DNA of 64,000 nucleotides, taken from Fimbriimonadaceae bacterium (lineage in GTDB: Bacteria > Armatimonadota > Fimbriimonadia > Fimbriimonadales > Fimbriimonadaceae). The position numbers and the translations under genes are program-made. Shown piece by piece: positions 34,940-43,367 of this stretch. The stretch is from contig JAHBTE010000001.1 of assembly GCA_019638675.1 (NCBI GenBank), forward strand, positions 2,388,605-2,452,604, written 5' to 3'. Each line of letters opens with the position of its first letter. Within the stretch, counting starts at the first letter, position 1. The notes under the pieces are model-generated. The model was not told the DNA's origin. It saw only the letters and a program-made list of their open reading frames with translations, and ran no database searches.

Positions 34940-37282
34940 ATGGCCTTTTCTCCCACCCGATCTCTCTTTCCGGTCGCAGCGCTTTTTGTGTTTGGCGTTG
35001 CGTTTTTTGCCCAACCTGCAAATGCTGGATCAGTAGAAAGATCTCCTCAGGATGCGAATAAGCAACTCAACGAAGAATTCGACAAATCTATTTATCCGAT
35101 TCTTGAGATCAACTGCATCGGCTGCCATTCGGGTTCTTCCCCCAGTGCTGGGCTTGATTTGGGGGCCCTAGAATCAACGGCTCAAGTTGCGGCAGAACCA
35201 AAGAAGTACGAAAAGGTCATTCAAATGCTTCGTTCGCAGGTGATGCCTCCCCCAGATTCCGGAGCACCTACACTTGCCGAGCGAGAAAAAGTCGTCTCGT
35301 GGATTCAGAGGGCACTCAGCCAAAACTGTGTGCTTGATGGTCCCGGCAAAGTCACCATCCGTCGGCTGAACCGAAACGAATACAACAACACGGTTAACGA
35401 TTTGCTCGGTATCGATATGGATCTGAGCAAAGACTTTCCTTCTGATGACGTGGGCTATGGATTTGACAACATCGGCGACGTTCTTACCCTTACTCCTCTC
35501 CACTTAGAGATGTATCTGAAAGCTGCAAGAAACGCAGTTGATCGAGCCATTTACGTAGCAAAGCCAAAGCTCAGAGAAGCCAATCTCGAAAAAGTAAGAA
35601 TTCCTGATAGCGCGCGCGTAACTAATGAAGGAGGAATTTTCTTTTTTGCCAACGGTAAGTTTACAACCGACTTCAAAAATCTTGATCCGGGTGAATATGA
35701 GATCACAATTTCCGCCGCAGAAACTTACGCAGGATTTGTTCACGCCCAATTAGAACTCACGCTCAATGGCACTCGGTTCCAAACATTCGAAATCTCTAAA
35801 ACCACGCTGAGCAATTACAAACTGCCTTTTACTTCCAAAGGCGGCGATCTCACAGTTGGAATCGCCTTTATCAACGATTACTACGAGCCAAATAATCCTG
35901 ACCCCGCCAAACGAGATCGAAATCTCCTGGTTTCTGCGATCTCAATAGAGGGCCCGCAGGGCGGAGCCGTTACTCTGCCAGATTCTCACCGAAAGCTGTT
36001 GACCGCAGTTCCAACAACCACTTTAAGCCACCAAGCGGCGGCCAGACAGGTTCTTGAGAGTTTCGTCGGAAAGGCATATCGTCGTCCTGCCACGTCTGAT
36101 GAGATCAACCGGCTCATGAGCATTTACAACATGGTGCGAGAGAATAAAGACAGCTACGAAGATGCAATCAAAGTCTGTGTTCAGGCAGTATTAGTGAATC
36201 CAAATTTCTTGTTCCGGGTGGAGCTAGATAACCGGGCGACCGCCAAGGCCCGTGATCTGAACGGTTACGAACTTGCTTCGCGTCTTTCTTACTTCCTCTG
36301 GAATTCTCTGCCCGACCAAACACTCCTTGATCTGGCTGCAAAAGGCGAACTCACAAAACCATCCGTTCTTGAAGCTCAGGTCACCCGTATGCTGAAAGAT
36401 GCAAAATCTGCCCGATTCACGGCGGACTTTTCTACCCAGTGGCTCCAAACCCGGAGACTGATTGATGCATCACCTGACAGTAAGCTTTTCCCAGGTTTCA
36501 CTCCTGATCTTCGCAATGATATGGAGCAGGAGATAGAAGAGTATTTCCGCGATATGCTGGCTAATAACCGTCCTTTGTCTGAGTTCATTGACAGCAAGTT
36601 CACCTTCCTCAACGCGCGACTGGCAAGGCACTACGGAATTCCCGGCGACTTTGGTACTCAATTTCGCAGAGTAGATGTCTCCAGCCACAATCGCGGCGGC
36701 ATTTTAGGAATGGCTGCCATTCTCACAGTAACCAGTAATCCTAACCGAACTTCTCCCGTCAAACGCGGAAAATTCATCATGGAAGAAATTCTTGGTTCTC
36801 CGCCACCTCCACCGCCGCCCAACGTTGGCGTTCTTGATGAAGATACAAGTGCTATCGCAGTAAAAACCATGCGCGAGCGTCTAGAAAAGCACCGTAGTGA
36901 TCCTAACTGTGCCTCGTGCCATCAACCGCTTGACGCGTTTGGTTTTAGCCTAGAAAACTACAATCCGGTCGGACAATGGCGCACTCAAGACGGCAACTTC
37001 CCCGTTGATAACAAAGGAGAACTTCCTGGCAACCAAACCATCAACGGAGTGAACGAACTCAAAATCTATCTGCTCAAACGTGAGAATGATTTCACTCGGA
37101 GCCTCACAGAAAAACTTCTCACTTACGCACTTGGGCGAGGATTAACTTCCACTGACTCGTGCATGATCGAAGCAATCATCCCCAAAGTCAAAAAACGAGG
37201 CAACCACCTTTCCGCTTTGATTACCGAAATCGTTCTGAGTGATTCGTTTAGAAAAAGAACAGTTACGGGAACAACGCAATAA
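34940..37282 (+). CDS. Exported DUF1587/DUF1595/DUF1592/DUF1588/DUF1585 c-type cytochrome protein
   Basis: A 780-residue protein with an N-terminal signal (VAALFVFGVAFFAQPANA). It has a heme c motif CIGCH at residues 59-63, then DUF1587 (RRLNRNEYNNTVNDLLG), DUF1595 (LESFVGKAYRRPATSDEINR), DUF1592 (LASRLSYFLWNSLPDQTLLD), DUF1588 (RGGILGMAAILTVTSNPNRT) and DUF1585 (LTEKLLTYALGRGL). A second CASCH lies at about 657. The set is the Planctomycete-type secreted architecture of unknown reaction, always paired with a DUF1552 gene. That gene follows 18 bases downstream. Confidence 0.92.
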   Translation: MAFSPTRSLFPVAALFVFGVAFFAQPANAGSVERSPQDANKQLNEEFDKSIYPILEINCIGCHSGSSPSAGLDLGALESTAQVAAEPKKYEKVIQMLRSQVMPPPDSGAPTLAEREKVVSWIQRALSQNCVLDGPGKVTIRRLNRNEYNNTVNDLLGIDMDLSKDFPSDDVGYGFDNIGDVLTLTPLHLEMYLKAARNAVDRAIYVAKPKLREANLEKVRIPDSARVTNEGGIFFFANGKFTTDFKNLDPGEYEITISAAETYAGFVHAQLELTLNGTRFQTFEISKTTLSNYKLPFTSKGGDLTVGIAFINDYYEPNNPDPAKRDRNLLVSAISIEGPQGGAVTLPDSHRKLLTAVPTTTLSHQAAARQVLESFVGKAYRRPATSDEINRLMSIYNMVRENKDSYEDAIKVCVQAVLVNPNFLFRVELDNRATAKARDLNGYELASRLSYFLWNSLPDQTLLDLAAKGELTKPSVLEAQVTRMLKDAKSARFTADFSTQWLQTRRLIDASPDSKLFPGFTPDLRNDMEQEIEEYFRDMLANNRPLSEFIDSKFTFLNARLARHYGIPGDFGTQFRRVDVSSHNRGGILGMAAILTVTSNPNRTSPVKRGKFIMEEILGSPPPPPPPNVGVLDEDTSAIAVKTMRERLEKHRSDPNCASCHQPLDAFGFSLENYNPVGQWRTQDGNFPVDNKGELPGNQTINGVNELKIYLLKRENDFTRSLTEKLLTYALGRGLTSTDSCMIEAIIPKVKKRGNHLSALITEIVLSDSFRKRTVTGTTQ

Positions 37283-37300
37283 ACTAAACAAGAGCCAATC

Positions 37301-38641
37301 ATGAGTCAAAAAGTAAGTCGTCGCAATGTTCTACGAGGAGCTGGTGCACTTGTCACTCTGCCCTTCCTAGAAACACTTGCCCCAAGGATGGCAGTCGCGC
37401 AAACCACGGTTGCCCGGCCCGTGCGCATGGCTTATTTGTTTGTTCCAAACGGAATCAACATGGCTCACTGGCGTCCGACAACCACGGGCGCGGCTTACAA
37501 TCTTCCCGGCACCCTTGCTCCGTTAGAATCTGTCCGTAAAGAACTCAGTGTGATCAGTGGCCTTTCGCAAATGAAGGCATTTGCAAACGGCGATGGCCCG
37601 GGCGACCACGCCCGCTCTTCGGCAAGCTGGCTAACTGGTGTTCAGGCTCGAAAGACAGCTGGCTCGGATATCAAAGTAGGGGTTTCAGCCGACCAGATCG
37701 CCGCTCAGGCTATCGGTCACCTGACTAAGTTCCCGAGCCTCGAAATTGGATGTGAACGCGGTGCCCTCGGCGGTAACTGCGATTCTGGCTATTCCTGTGC
37801 TTATTCATCTTCAATCTCATGGCGAGGTGAATCTACACCTAACTCAAAAGAAGTCAATCCGCGACTTCTTTTTGAGCGCTTATTCGGCACGATGGATGAT
37901 GTGGAATCAGCGGAATCCGCCGCCAAGCGCCGCAAGTACGAGCTTTCTATTCTGGATTTCGTTAGTGAAGATGCAGAGCGACTCCAGAACCGATTAGGTG
38001 TCCGTGATCAACAGAAAATCGAGGAGTACTTCACTTCTATTCGCGAAATTGAACTTAGACTCTCGAAATACGAACAGGACAACAAGCAGATTCTATTAAA
38101 TGGAATGCAGGCTCCACGCGGGGTTCCTGGTGATCGAGGCGAACACATTCGCCTGATGGGCGACATGATGATCCTCGCTTTGCAAAGCGATCTCACCCGA
38201 GTTTGTACGTTTATGTTCGCCAACGAAGGCAGTAACCGTCCGTACAACGAAATCCAGATCAACGATGGTCATCACGATATTAGCCACCACGGTCGCGACC
38301 CGGCCAAGCTAGAAAAGAAGCGACAGATTGACCTTTATCATGTCGAGCAACTTGCTTACATTCTCAAAAAGATGGCGAGTATTGATGATGGCAACGGAAC
38401 CCTACTCGATAACTCCATGATTCTGTATGGCGGTGGAATTTCCGACGGCGACCGGCATAACCACGACGATCTTCCGCTACTGCTCGCTGGTCGTGCTGGG
38501 GGCAAGATTCCAACTGGTCAGCACTTTGCCTATCGGAATGGAACCCCACTCACCAACCTGTTCCTGACCATGTTGGATCAGGTTGGTGTGAAGGTGGAAG
38601 AATTGGGAGATTCAACTGGGCGGCTACAGGGAATTTTCTAA
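37301..38641 (+). CDS. DUF1552 protein with Tat signal
   Basis: A 446-residue DUF1552 protein. The twin-arginine signal is VSRRNVLRGAGALVTLPFLE. Family stretches are FVPNGINMAHWRP, SGLSQMKAF and DGPGDHARSSASWLTG, and later DGHHDISHHGRD, YGGGISDGDRHNHDDLPLLL and NGTPLTNLFLTMLDQVGV. DUF1552 resembles sulfatase/alkaline-phosphatase-like DUF1501 proteins. It is folded in the cytoplasm and exported by Tat, presumably with a cofactor or metal. It forms a two-gene operon with the DUF1592 cytochrome upstream. The reaction is unknown. Confidence 0.93.
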   Translation: MSQKVSRRNVLRGAGALVTLPFLETLAPRMAVAQTTVARPVRMAYLFVPNGINMAHWRPTTTGAAYNLPGTLAPLESVRKELSVISGLSQMKAFANGDGPGDHARSSASWLTGVQARKTAGSDIKVGVSADQIAAQAIGHLTKFPSLEIGCERGALGGNCDSGYSCAYSSSISWRGESTPNSKEVNPRLLFERLFGTMDDVESAESAAKRRKYELSILDFVSEDAERLQNRLGVRDQQKIEEYFTSIREIELRLSKYEQDNKQILLNGMQAPRGVPGDRGEHIRLMGDMMILALQSDLTRVCTFMFANEGSNRPYNEIQINDGHHDISHHGRDPAKLEKKRQIDLYHVEQLAYILKKMASIDDGNGTLLDNSMILYGGGISDGDRHNHDDLPLLLAGRAGGKIPTGQHFAYRNGTPLTNLFLTMLDQVGVKVEELGDSTGRLQGIF

Positions 38642-38644
38642 CCC

Positions 38645-39544
38645 CTATTGCATCATCCGCTCAGATTTCTCGGCAACGTCGGCAATGGAAATCACCGCTC
38701 GTTCGCGTTGCTTATTGCGGTACATCTTCTCATCTGCCACAGCCATGAGCTGGTCTAGAGACCGGGCATCTTCGCCGAAGTAAGCAATCCCCGCTGAAAC
38801 TGAGAGGTCGAACGGCAAATCTGATGATGATCGGCTTAAGATTCCACGCAATCGGTTCAAGAACATATTTGCGCCAATTGAATCTGTGTCCGCAAGTAGA
38901 ACCACGAACTCGTCTCCACCAAGGCGTCCAACCACGTCATCCCGTTGACCAGCATCGTGAAGAGCCTGCGCAACGATCTTCAAAGCTTCGTCACCCGATG
39001 CGTGACCGTGCAGGTCGTTGATCTGCTTAAACTTGTTGCAGTCGAGAAGAACCAAACTTGCCGATGAATATTCTCGTACCGTGCGCACAAGTGCTCGTTT
39101 CGCTTCGGTAACAAACGCTCGGCGGTTCAGTAATCCGGTCAAACTATCGGTTCGAGCCGCTTCGTTGACGCTCGCGATTCGCTGTTCAAAATGAACGAAT
39201 ACCATCATGACTGCGCTGAGAAGAACTACGTTCGCAAGCCATGCCATAAAAGGCCAACTTGCATCGGCACCAAGGCTCATGCTTGTAGAGGTCGCTACAC
39301 AGGTTAAGAATCCTGCGATCCGACCACCTTGTCGAGCCGCAAACCAGATCGGGACAAAGTACAGATAACTCAGGCCTATCCCTTTGAATAGCATCGGGCC
39401 AAAAACACGCGCCAGCAGGCCAATACCAATTAATATTAGCAACGAATATCCTACGGTTTTGGCAAGCTCGGCATTAAAGATTTCGCCTCGCATTGCTGCG
39501 TGCCAAGTCTTTTTTGCCATTCGCTGAATTCCACGGATTGTCAT
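38645..39544 (-). CDS. Membrane-bound diguanylate cyclase (GGDEF)
   Basis: A 299-residue protein with about four or five N-terminal membrane helices (residues 25-125), a short linker and one GGDEF domain (about 130-290). The active site reads GRLGGDEFVVLLAD. The domain carries DSLTGLLNRRAF at its start and AGIAYFGEDARSLDQLM near its end, so cyclic di-GMP synthesis is expected. The inhibitory I-site RxxD position reads QRDD (Gln in place of Arg), so product feedback at that site is probably absent. The membrane part resembles no sensory family I can name. Confidence 0.9.
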   Translation of the reverse strand: MTIRGIQRMAKKTWHAAMRGEIFNAELAKTVGYSLLILIGIGLLARVFGPMLFKGIGLSYLYFVPIWFAARQGGRIAGFLTCVATSTSMSLGADASWPFMAWLANVVLLSAVMMVFVHFEQRIASVNEAARTDSLTGLLNRRAFVTEAKRALVRTVREYSSASLVLLDCNKFKQINDLHGHASGDEALKIVAQALHDAGQRDDVVGRLGGDEFVVLLADTDSIGANMFLNRLRGILSRSSSDLPFDLSVSAGIAYFGEDARSLDQLMAVADEKMYRNKQRERAVISIADVAEKSERMMQ

Positions 39545-39709
39545 TGCTGTTTCTCCTTATTTGGATATTCGGGCGATCCAGGCGAAATTACAGGCGTTTG
39601 AGTATAAAGATTATGTGAAGAAATGAGCAAATTAGCACAATAGGACTGTGAATCAAAAAGTGCCCCGACGAAGTCGCCAGGGCAAATACAAATCAGAGAG
39701 GAATTTTGG

Positions 39710-41023
39710 TCATGTACCGGATTGGCATTTTCGTTTTGCAGATTCAATTCTCTGTGCGTGCTTCATCAATATGATGTCTTTGCAACCTGTCGCCATCGCT
39801 TTCTTCATTGCCGCTTTCGCTTCTACAAGCAATCCATCACCCTCAGGATTTTGCTCTGGTGTTGCCATCTCCCAGTAACGAAAAGTTGCCCATGCAAAGC
39901 AGTCGTAAGCATAGATGTCTTTCCGTGAATCTAAATCGCCCTCTGCAACGTGGTGGGCTATCGCCAAATTGCGGCCAGCATCTGCCATAACCGAGGCATA
40001 AAGGCGGTTGTGAGTATGCCTGGCTTCCACAACCTGATGAGAACCATCCGCAGCATGAGTGTGATTCACGAAATTTGATGGGTCAATATCATTTTCTCGA
40101 TCCATCTCCTTGAAGAGTTCTTCTGCTTTGGAGTTGTTTCCAAGTTCAGTGTAAGCCATGGCAACTAAGCCAGTGACGTCGGTGAGTTTGGCCAAATCTC
40201 GACACTTTTCACCCCATTTGATAACATCATTTGGCCTGTTAATCTGTGCGAGTGTTCGCGTCATGCCCGCCATCGCCCTGTAATCCATCGGATTCAAATT
40301 GTAAGCAGATTCAAATGCTTCCAGCGCCTCTTTGTAGTTGCCATGTTTCATTAGAGTCGTTCCGAGACTCGTTTCAAAACTTGCAACCACATTTGGACTC
40401 GATTTACGCAATCCTTCAACTCGCTTGACTGCCTTCTTGGCAAAACCAATGGCTTGATCTGGGTGACCAGAAATCTCTGCCCATCTGGATAGCACTGAAA
40501 GTGTGGATGGATCATCTACATGGTCGTTCAACAGAGGTAAATGTCTTTGAAATTCTTCATATTTCCCAAGTTCTAAGTAGACTTCGGCTTGCAATCGTAC
40601 AGCCCCAAAATCGTTTGGATCGATGGATCGTGAATCAGCGGCACTCAAATATGCATCCGCAAATCTGTGCTGAGCAAGCAAACTCTTAGTGAGCAAGTTT
40701 GAAGCACGAGTATTATTTTTTCTCCGAACTTCAAGCGACTTCCGAGCCGCTCTTTCTGCTTCTATTGCCGCTTGGTCATCATCAAATGTCCTTGCCTTGT
40801 CTAAGTATGTTTCCGCCAACAGAGCAAAACCAATTGCACCTTTTGGATCGCGCTGAACCCGGCCTTTGTGGAACTCAATTGATTGTTCCAAGCGCTGATG
40901 TTCTCGCTGAATTCTCTGTTCTATCGGGAGAGGTTGTTTTGCTGAAGCAGTTATCGTTGTGGGTGCAGTGCAAGCTGCTAAAGCCGATCCGCTAAGTAAT
41001 GCGATCCAAATTGATTTCTTCAT
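39710..41023 (-). CDS. TPR-repeat lipoprotein
   Basis: I start at 41023 (MKKSIWIALLSGSALAAC), a clean lipoprotein signal; the frame extends 38 residues upstream without support. The mature protein (about 420 residues) has degenerate TPR helices through residues 110-330, e.g. YKEALEAFESAYNLNPMDYR and GKYEEFQRHLPLLNDH. It is the last of three genes whose first two encode a split DUF4331 protein. A hairpin terminator lies between it and the second, so it may receive only part of that transcript. DUF4331 genes often have a TPR neighbour. Confidence 0.8.
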   Translation of the reverse strand: MKKSIWIALLSGSALAACTAPTTITASAKQPLPIEQRIQREHQRLEQSIEFHKGRVQRDPKGAIGFALLAETYLDKARTFDDDQAAIEAERAARKSLEVRRKNNTRASNLLTKSLLAQHRFADAYLSAADSRSIDPNDFGAVRLQAEVYLELGKYEEFQRHLPLLNDHVDDPSTLSVLSRWAEISGHPDQAIGFAKKAVKRVEGLRKSSPNVVASFETSLGTTLMKHGNYKEALEAFESAYNLNPMDYRAMAGMTRTLAQINRPNDVIKWGEKCRDLAKLTDVTGLVAMAYTELGNNSKAEELFKEMDRENDIDPSNFVNHTHAADGSHQVVEARHTHNRLYASVMADAGRNLAIAHHVAEGDLDSRKDIYAYDCFAWATFRYWEMATPEQNPEGDGLLVEAKAAMKKAMATGCKDIILMKHAQRIESAKRKCQSGT

Positions 41024-41041
41024 GATAGACGCTTCTTGATC

Positions 41042-41075
41042 AATTAAAATGGAGGGCCAAGGCTGACCCTCCATT
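41042..41075 (-). terminator. Hairpin with T-run between the DUF4331 part and the TPR gene
   Basis: The stem AATGGAGGG/CCCTCCATT has an 10-base loop. On the minus strand it is followed by TTTTAATTG, so it is a credible rho-independent terminator. It lies 6 bases after the 41082 gene and 19 bases before the TPR gene, so it may attenuate the latter. Confidence 0.7.
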
Positions 41076-41081
41076 AGCTTC

Positions 41082-41702
41082 TTAACGAGGACTGCCCAGG
41101 TAAGGGAAAGTCGAAGTGAAGTGTTTTCCGCTCGCATCCACGTTGTCCGATGTCAGTGTCGGAATTTCGTTTCCATCCGCCGGAGCAAGTCCAAGATCGG
41201 AAACGGTTGTTCCGAAAACTACTCCTAACGAAATATCAACTACATCGTCCCCAAGCGCTCTACCACCAAAAGTGCTTCCGGTCGCGCCACCAGTTTGAGT
41301 TCCAAGATATGCCGCAGTTGAAGAATTCACCGAAAGATCGGCAATCATCATGTCTTTGTTGAAAACAGACTTCACCACATCGGTGATTCCTTGAGATCGT
41401 CCGGCAACCCCCGTCATAAAGCTTTGGATGTCGTTGCCCAAGCTGCCTGCATCTTGATCTGGGCCGATCATATTATTCGCCGCATGGCGGCCATTGGCAA
41501 ATGTTGCGAACACTTCATTTACTACGGGGTTTGCTAGGCGATCCTCTTGAACAAATGTGTTTGCACCATTGCGCAAACTCGTTGTAGTCCACACGCCAAT
41601 TACTCCGTTGGAAGTTACAACCGGGGTGTTAGAAGAGCCACCGCATCCAACAAGGATGATACTGGCAGCAATTGCGGCAAGGCTAAAGACTTTTGTTTTC
41701 AT
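41082..41702 (-). CDS. DUF4331 C-terminal half, separate lipoprotein
   Basis: A 206-residue lipoprotein (signal MKTKVFSLAAIAASIILVGC). The mature part has VIGVWTTTSL, QEDRLANPVVNEVFATFANG and AAYLGTQTGG, which match the second half of DUF4331 proteins, normally one chain of about 450-550 residues. The first half is encoded by the gene just upstream. The two overlap in a TAATG stop/start, so they are translated together. The separate lipoprotein signal means both halves are exported on their own. This is a split arrangement rather than a frameshift. Confidence 0.78.
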   Translation of the reverse strand: MKTKVFSLAAIAASIILVGCGGSSNTPVVTSNGVIGVWTTTSLRNGANTFVQEDRLANPVVNEVFATFANGRHAANNMIGPDQDAGSLGNDIQSFMTGVAGRSQGITDVVKSVFNKDMMIADLSVNSSTAAYLGTQTGGATGSTFGGRALGDDVVDISLGVVFGTTVSDLGLAPADGNEIPTLTSDNVDASGKHFTSTFPYLGSPR

Positions 41703-42388
41703 TATAGGTTCACCAACTTGGATTTGGGCATCTCTACCACGATCGAAAGCACGTTAAAACCGCCATTAGAAAGGAAATCAACAGCATCACCTGGATCGCG
41801 CCATGAAGTCGCCATCGGTTGATTAGGATCCATTGGAGGAGAGGTCAGACCAGATGGAACGCCTCGATCTGGAAGAATTGTAAAGAACTGTTCAAGGTCA
41901 AAGAAGAACGGATCTTCTCGGGGACCGGCGAAAACATGGATTTGGTTAGATGACCAAAATGCTTCGCCTGTAATCCCGGTTACTGGATCCATCGCAAGTG
42001 CGTTGTTAACCGTTCCAACCGAGCCCGGCACCTTAGGGCCGGCAACCTTTACTACTTGGTTGGGGCCGCTGCCTTCAAACATAACCTGAATGACTCGGTC
42101 TTCTTTACCATCTTGGTTCAGGTCAATTTTGAACTGGTAAAGAACATCGGTATCAAATTCAACTGAAGCGCTTTGACCTTGGCCAATCAACGGTCGCACG
42201 TTCATGACAAAAACCACGTTGTCTGGGTTCTCTGGGCTTGGGAAAACGAAGACGTCGGAAATATCCGAACCAGGTCGGTTGACGACTTCTTGAGTGTCTG
42301 CGTGATCAGAAGCTCTCGCCTTTACGGTAGCTAACCCAACGATGCCAATAATCGCGGTCAGCCCCATTACTGTTGTTACTGCTTTCAT
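41702..42388 (-). CDS. DUF4331 N-terminal half, exported
   Basis: I start at 42388 (MKAVTTVMGLTAIIGIVGLA), which gives a signal peptide; the upstream frame to 42460 is unsupported. Right after cleavage comes SDHADTQEVVNRPGSDISDV, then FPSPENPDNVVFVMNVRPL, the characteristic start of DUF4331. The chain stops at about 229 residues, where full-length family members continue with the segment carried by the next gene. Exported, function unknown. It shares one base with the start of its partner. Confidence 0.8.
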   Translation of the reverse strand: MKAVTTVMGLTAIIGIVGLATVKARASDHADTQEVVNRPGSDISDVFVFPSPENPDNVVFVMNVRPLIGQGQSASVEFDTDVLYQFKIDLNQDGKEDRVIQVMFEGSGPNQVVKVAGPKVPGSVGTVNNALAMDPVTGITGEAFWSSNQIHVFAGPREDPFFFDLEQFFTILPDRGVPSGLTSPPMDPNQPMATSWRDPGDAVDFLSNGGFNVLSIVVEMPKSKLVNL

Positions 42389-42652
42389 AGTGTTTTTCAC
42401 CCGCGTTTGCTGGTGTCTCAATAGGAATATATGTAGCGAGACTGAACATCGCCTGACCATTAGATAGCTACTTTATGGAATCTGAATCGATGATAAGCGA
42501 TGGTTAAATATAAGTTTTCGGGCCCATTAAGCCTATAAGAACCAACTTTCAGGAAGCGCAAAGCAGAAAAATGCGTTTATACAATTAGGACGCGAATCCT
42601 CCTCAAAATCAAAACGCGAGAGGCGGTATTCCCAGAACCGTCTCGTTCCAAA

Positions 42653-42682
42653 TAAAAGGCCCCGTATTTCCCAGGCGGGGCC
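42653..42682 (-). terminator. Intrinsic terminator after the PilZ gene
   Basis: A stem GGCCCCG/CGGGGCC is followed on the minus strand by TTTTATT (plus-strand AATAAAA at 42651-42657). It lies 10 bases beyond the PilZ stop and ends the three-gene overlapping operon. A second, weaker inverted repeat (CGAGA..TCTCG) is at about 42616-42645. Confidence 0.85.
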
Positions 42683-42692
42683 AATTTATTGG

Positions 42693-43367
42693 TTAACGAC
42701 CCAAATAATGGTGCCGACGCTGAATACCCGCTAATCCAGAAAGAGGTTCTTCAAATCGAACGCGTAGTTCGCTCGCCATTCCGGTGCCATACGCAGTGGG
42801 AATCGCTTCCAAGGCCCAGCCGTAGATTACGCCGTAGTCGCCGGGAAGTTCGACCTTGACAGTATCGCCTGGGCGGACGAGTGCATTTGAGATCACCTTT
42901 GCTCCGCCTGCACTTAAATCCTTAAGACTAGCGGGTTCATCGTTTAATCGGATGATCGAACCACTCAGGGACGAATCTCGTTTTTCTGATCGGCGATCAA
43001 CGTGGCGGACTCGTTCAGGGGTTGCCAGCGTAAATTCGTGAGTATCAACGTCACGGTCAACTACTGATGTTCTAAAAGTGAGGATGCTGTCGGACAATGG
43101 AGCTTGCACCATCATGGATTCGCCGATGCGTACAGGAACATAGTGATCGCGCTGAATCGGGGCACTAAATACTAACCCATGTTTGTTGCGCCGAAGATAA
43201 AAGCACCGATACGAACCGCCTGGACCAACCATGCGGACACGGGCATTTTCTGGGAGAGGAACCAGCTGAACGCTTTTGCGTTTGCTGCGGGTAATGAAAT
43301 AGGAAATTCCTAGAGAGGCAGCGAAGACGACTGCCAGGAAACCAACCATTTGCAAGAATTCAACCAT
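42693..43367 (-). CDS. Membrane-anchored YcgR-like PilZ c-di-GMP receptor
   Basis: A 224-residue protein with an N-terminal transmembrane helix (MVGFLAVVFAASLGISYFI), a YcgR-N-like beta domain (about 40-115) and a PilZ domain (about 120-215). The c-di-GMP-binding motifs are visible: RRSEKR just after the linker (Rxxx R type) and DLSAGGAKV for the DxSxxG loop. It should bind c-di-GMP and act as a motility or surface-switch effector, as YcgR-type proteins do with the flagellum. Its first 58 bases lie inside the TPR gene upstream. Confidence 0.85.
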   Translation of the reverse strand: MVEFLQMVGFLAVVFAASLGISYFITRSKRKSVQLVPLPENARVRMVGPGGSYRCFYLRRNKHGLVFSAPIQRDHYVPVRIGESMMVQAPLSDSILTFRTSVVDRDVDTHEFTLATPERVRHVDRRSEKRDSSLSGSIIRLNDEPASLKDLSAGGAKVISNALVRPGDTVKVELPGDYGVIYGWALEAIPTAYGTGMASELRVRFEEPLSGLAGIQRRHHYLGR

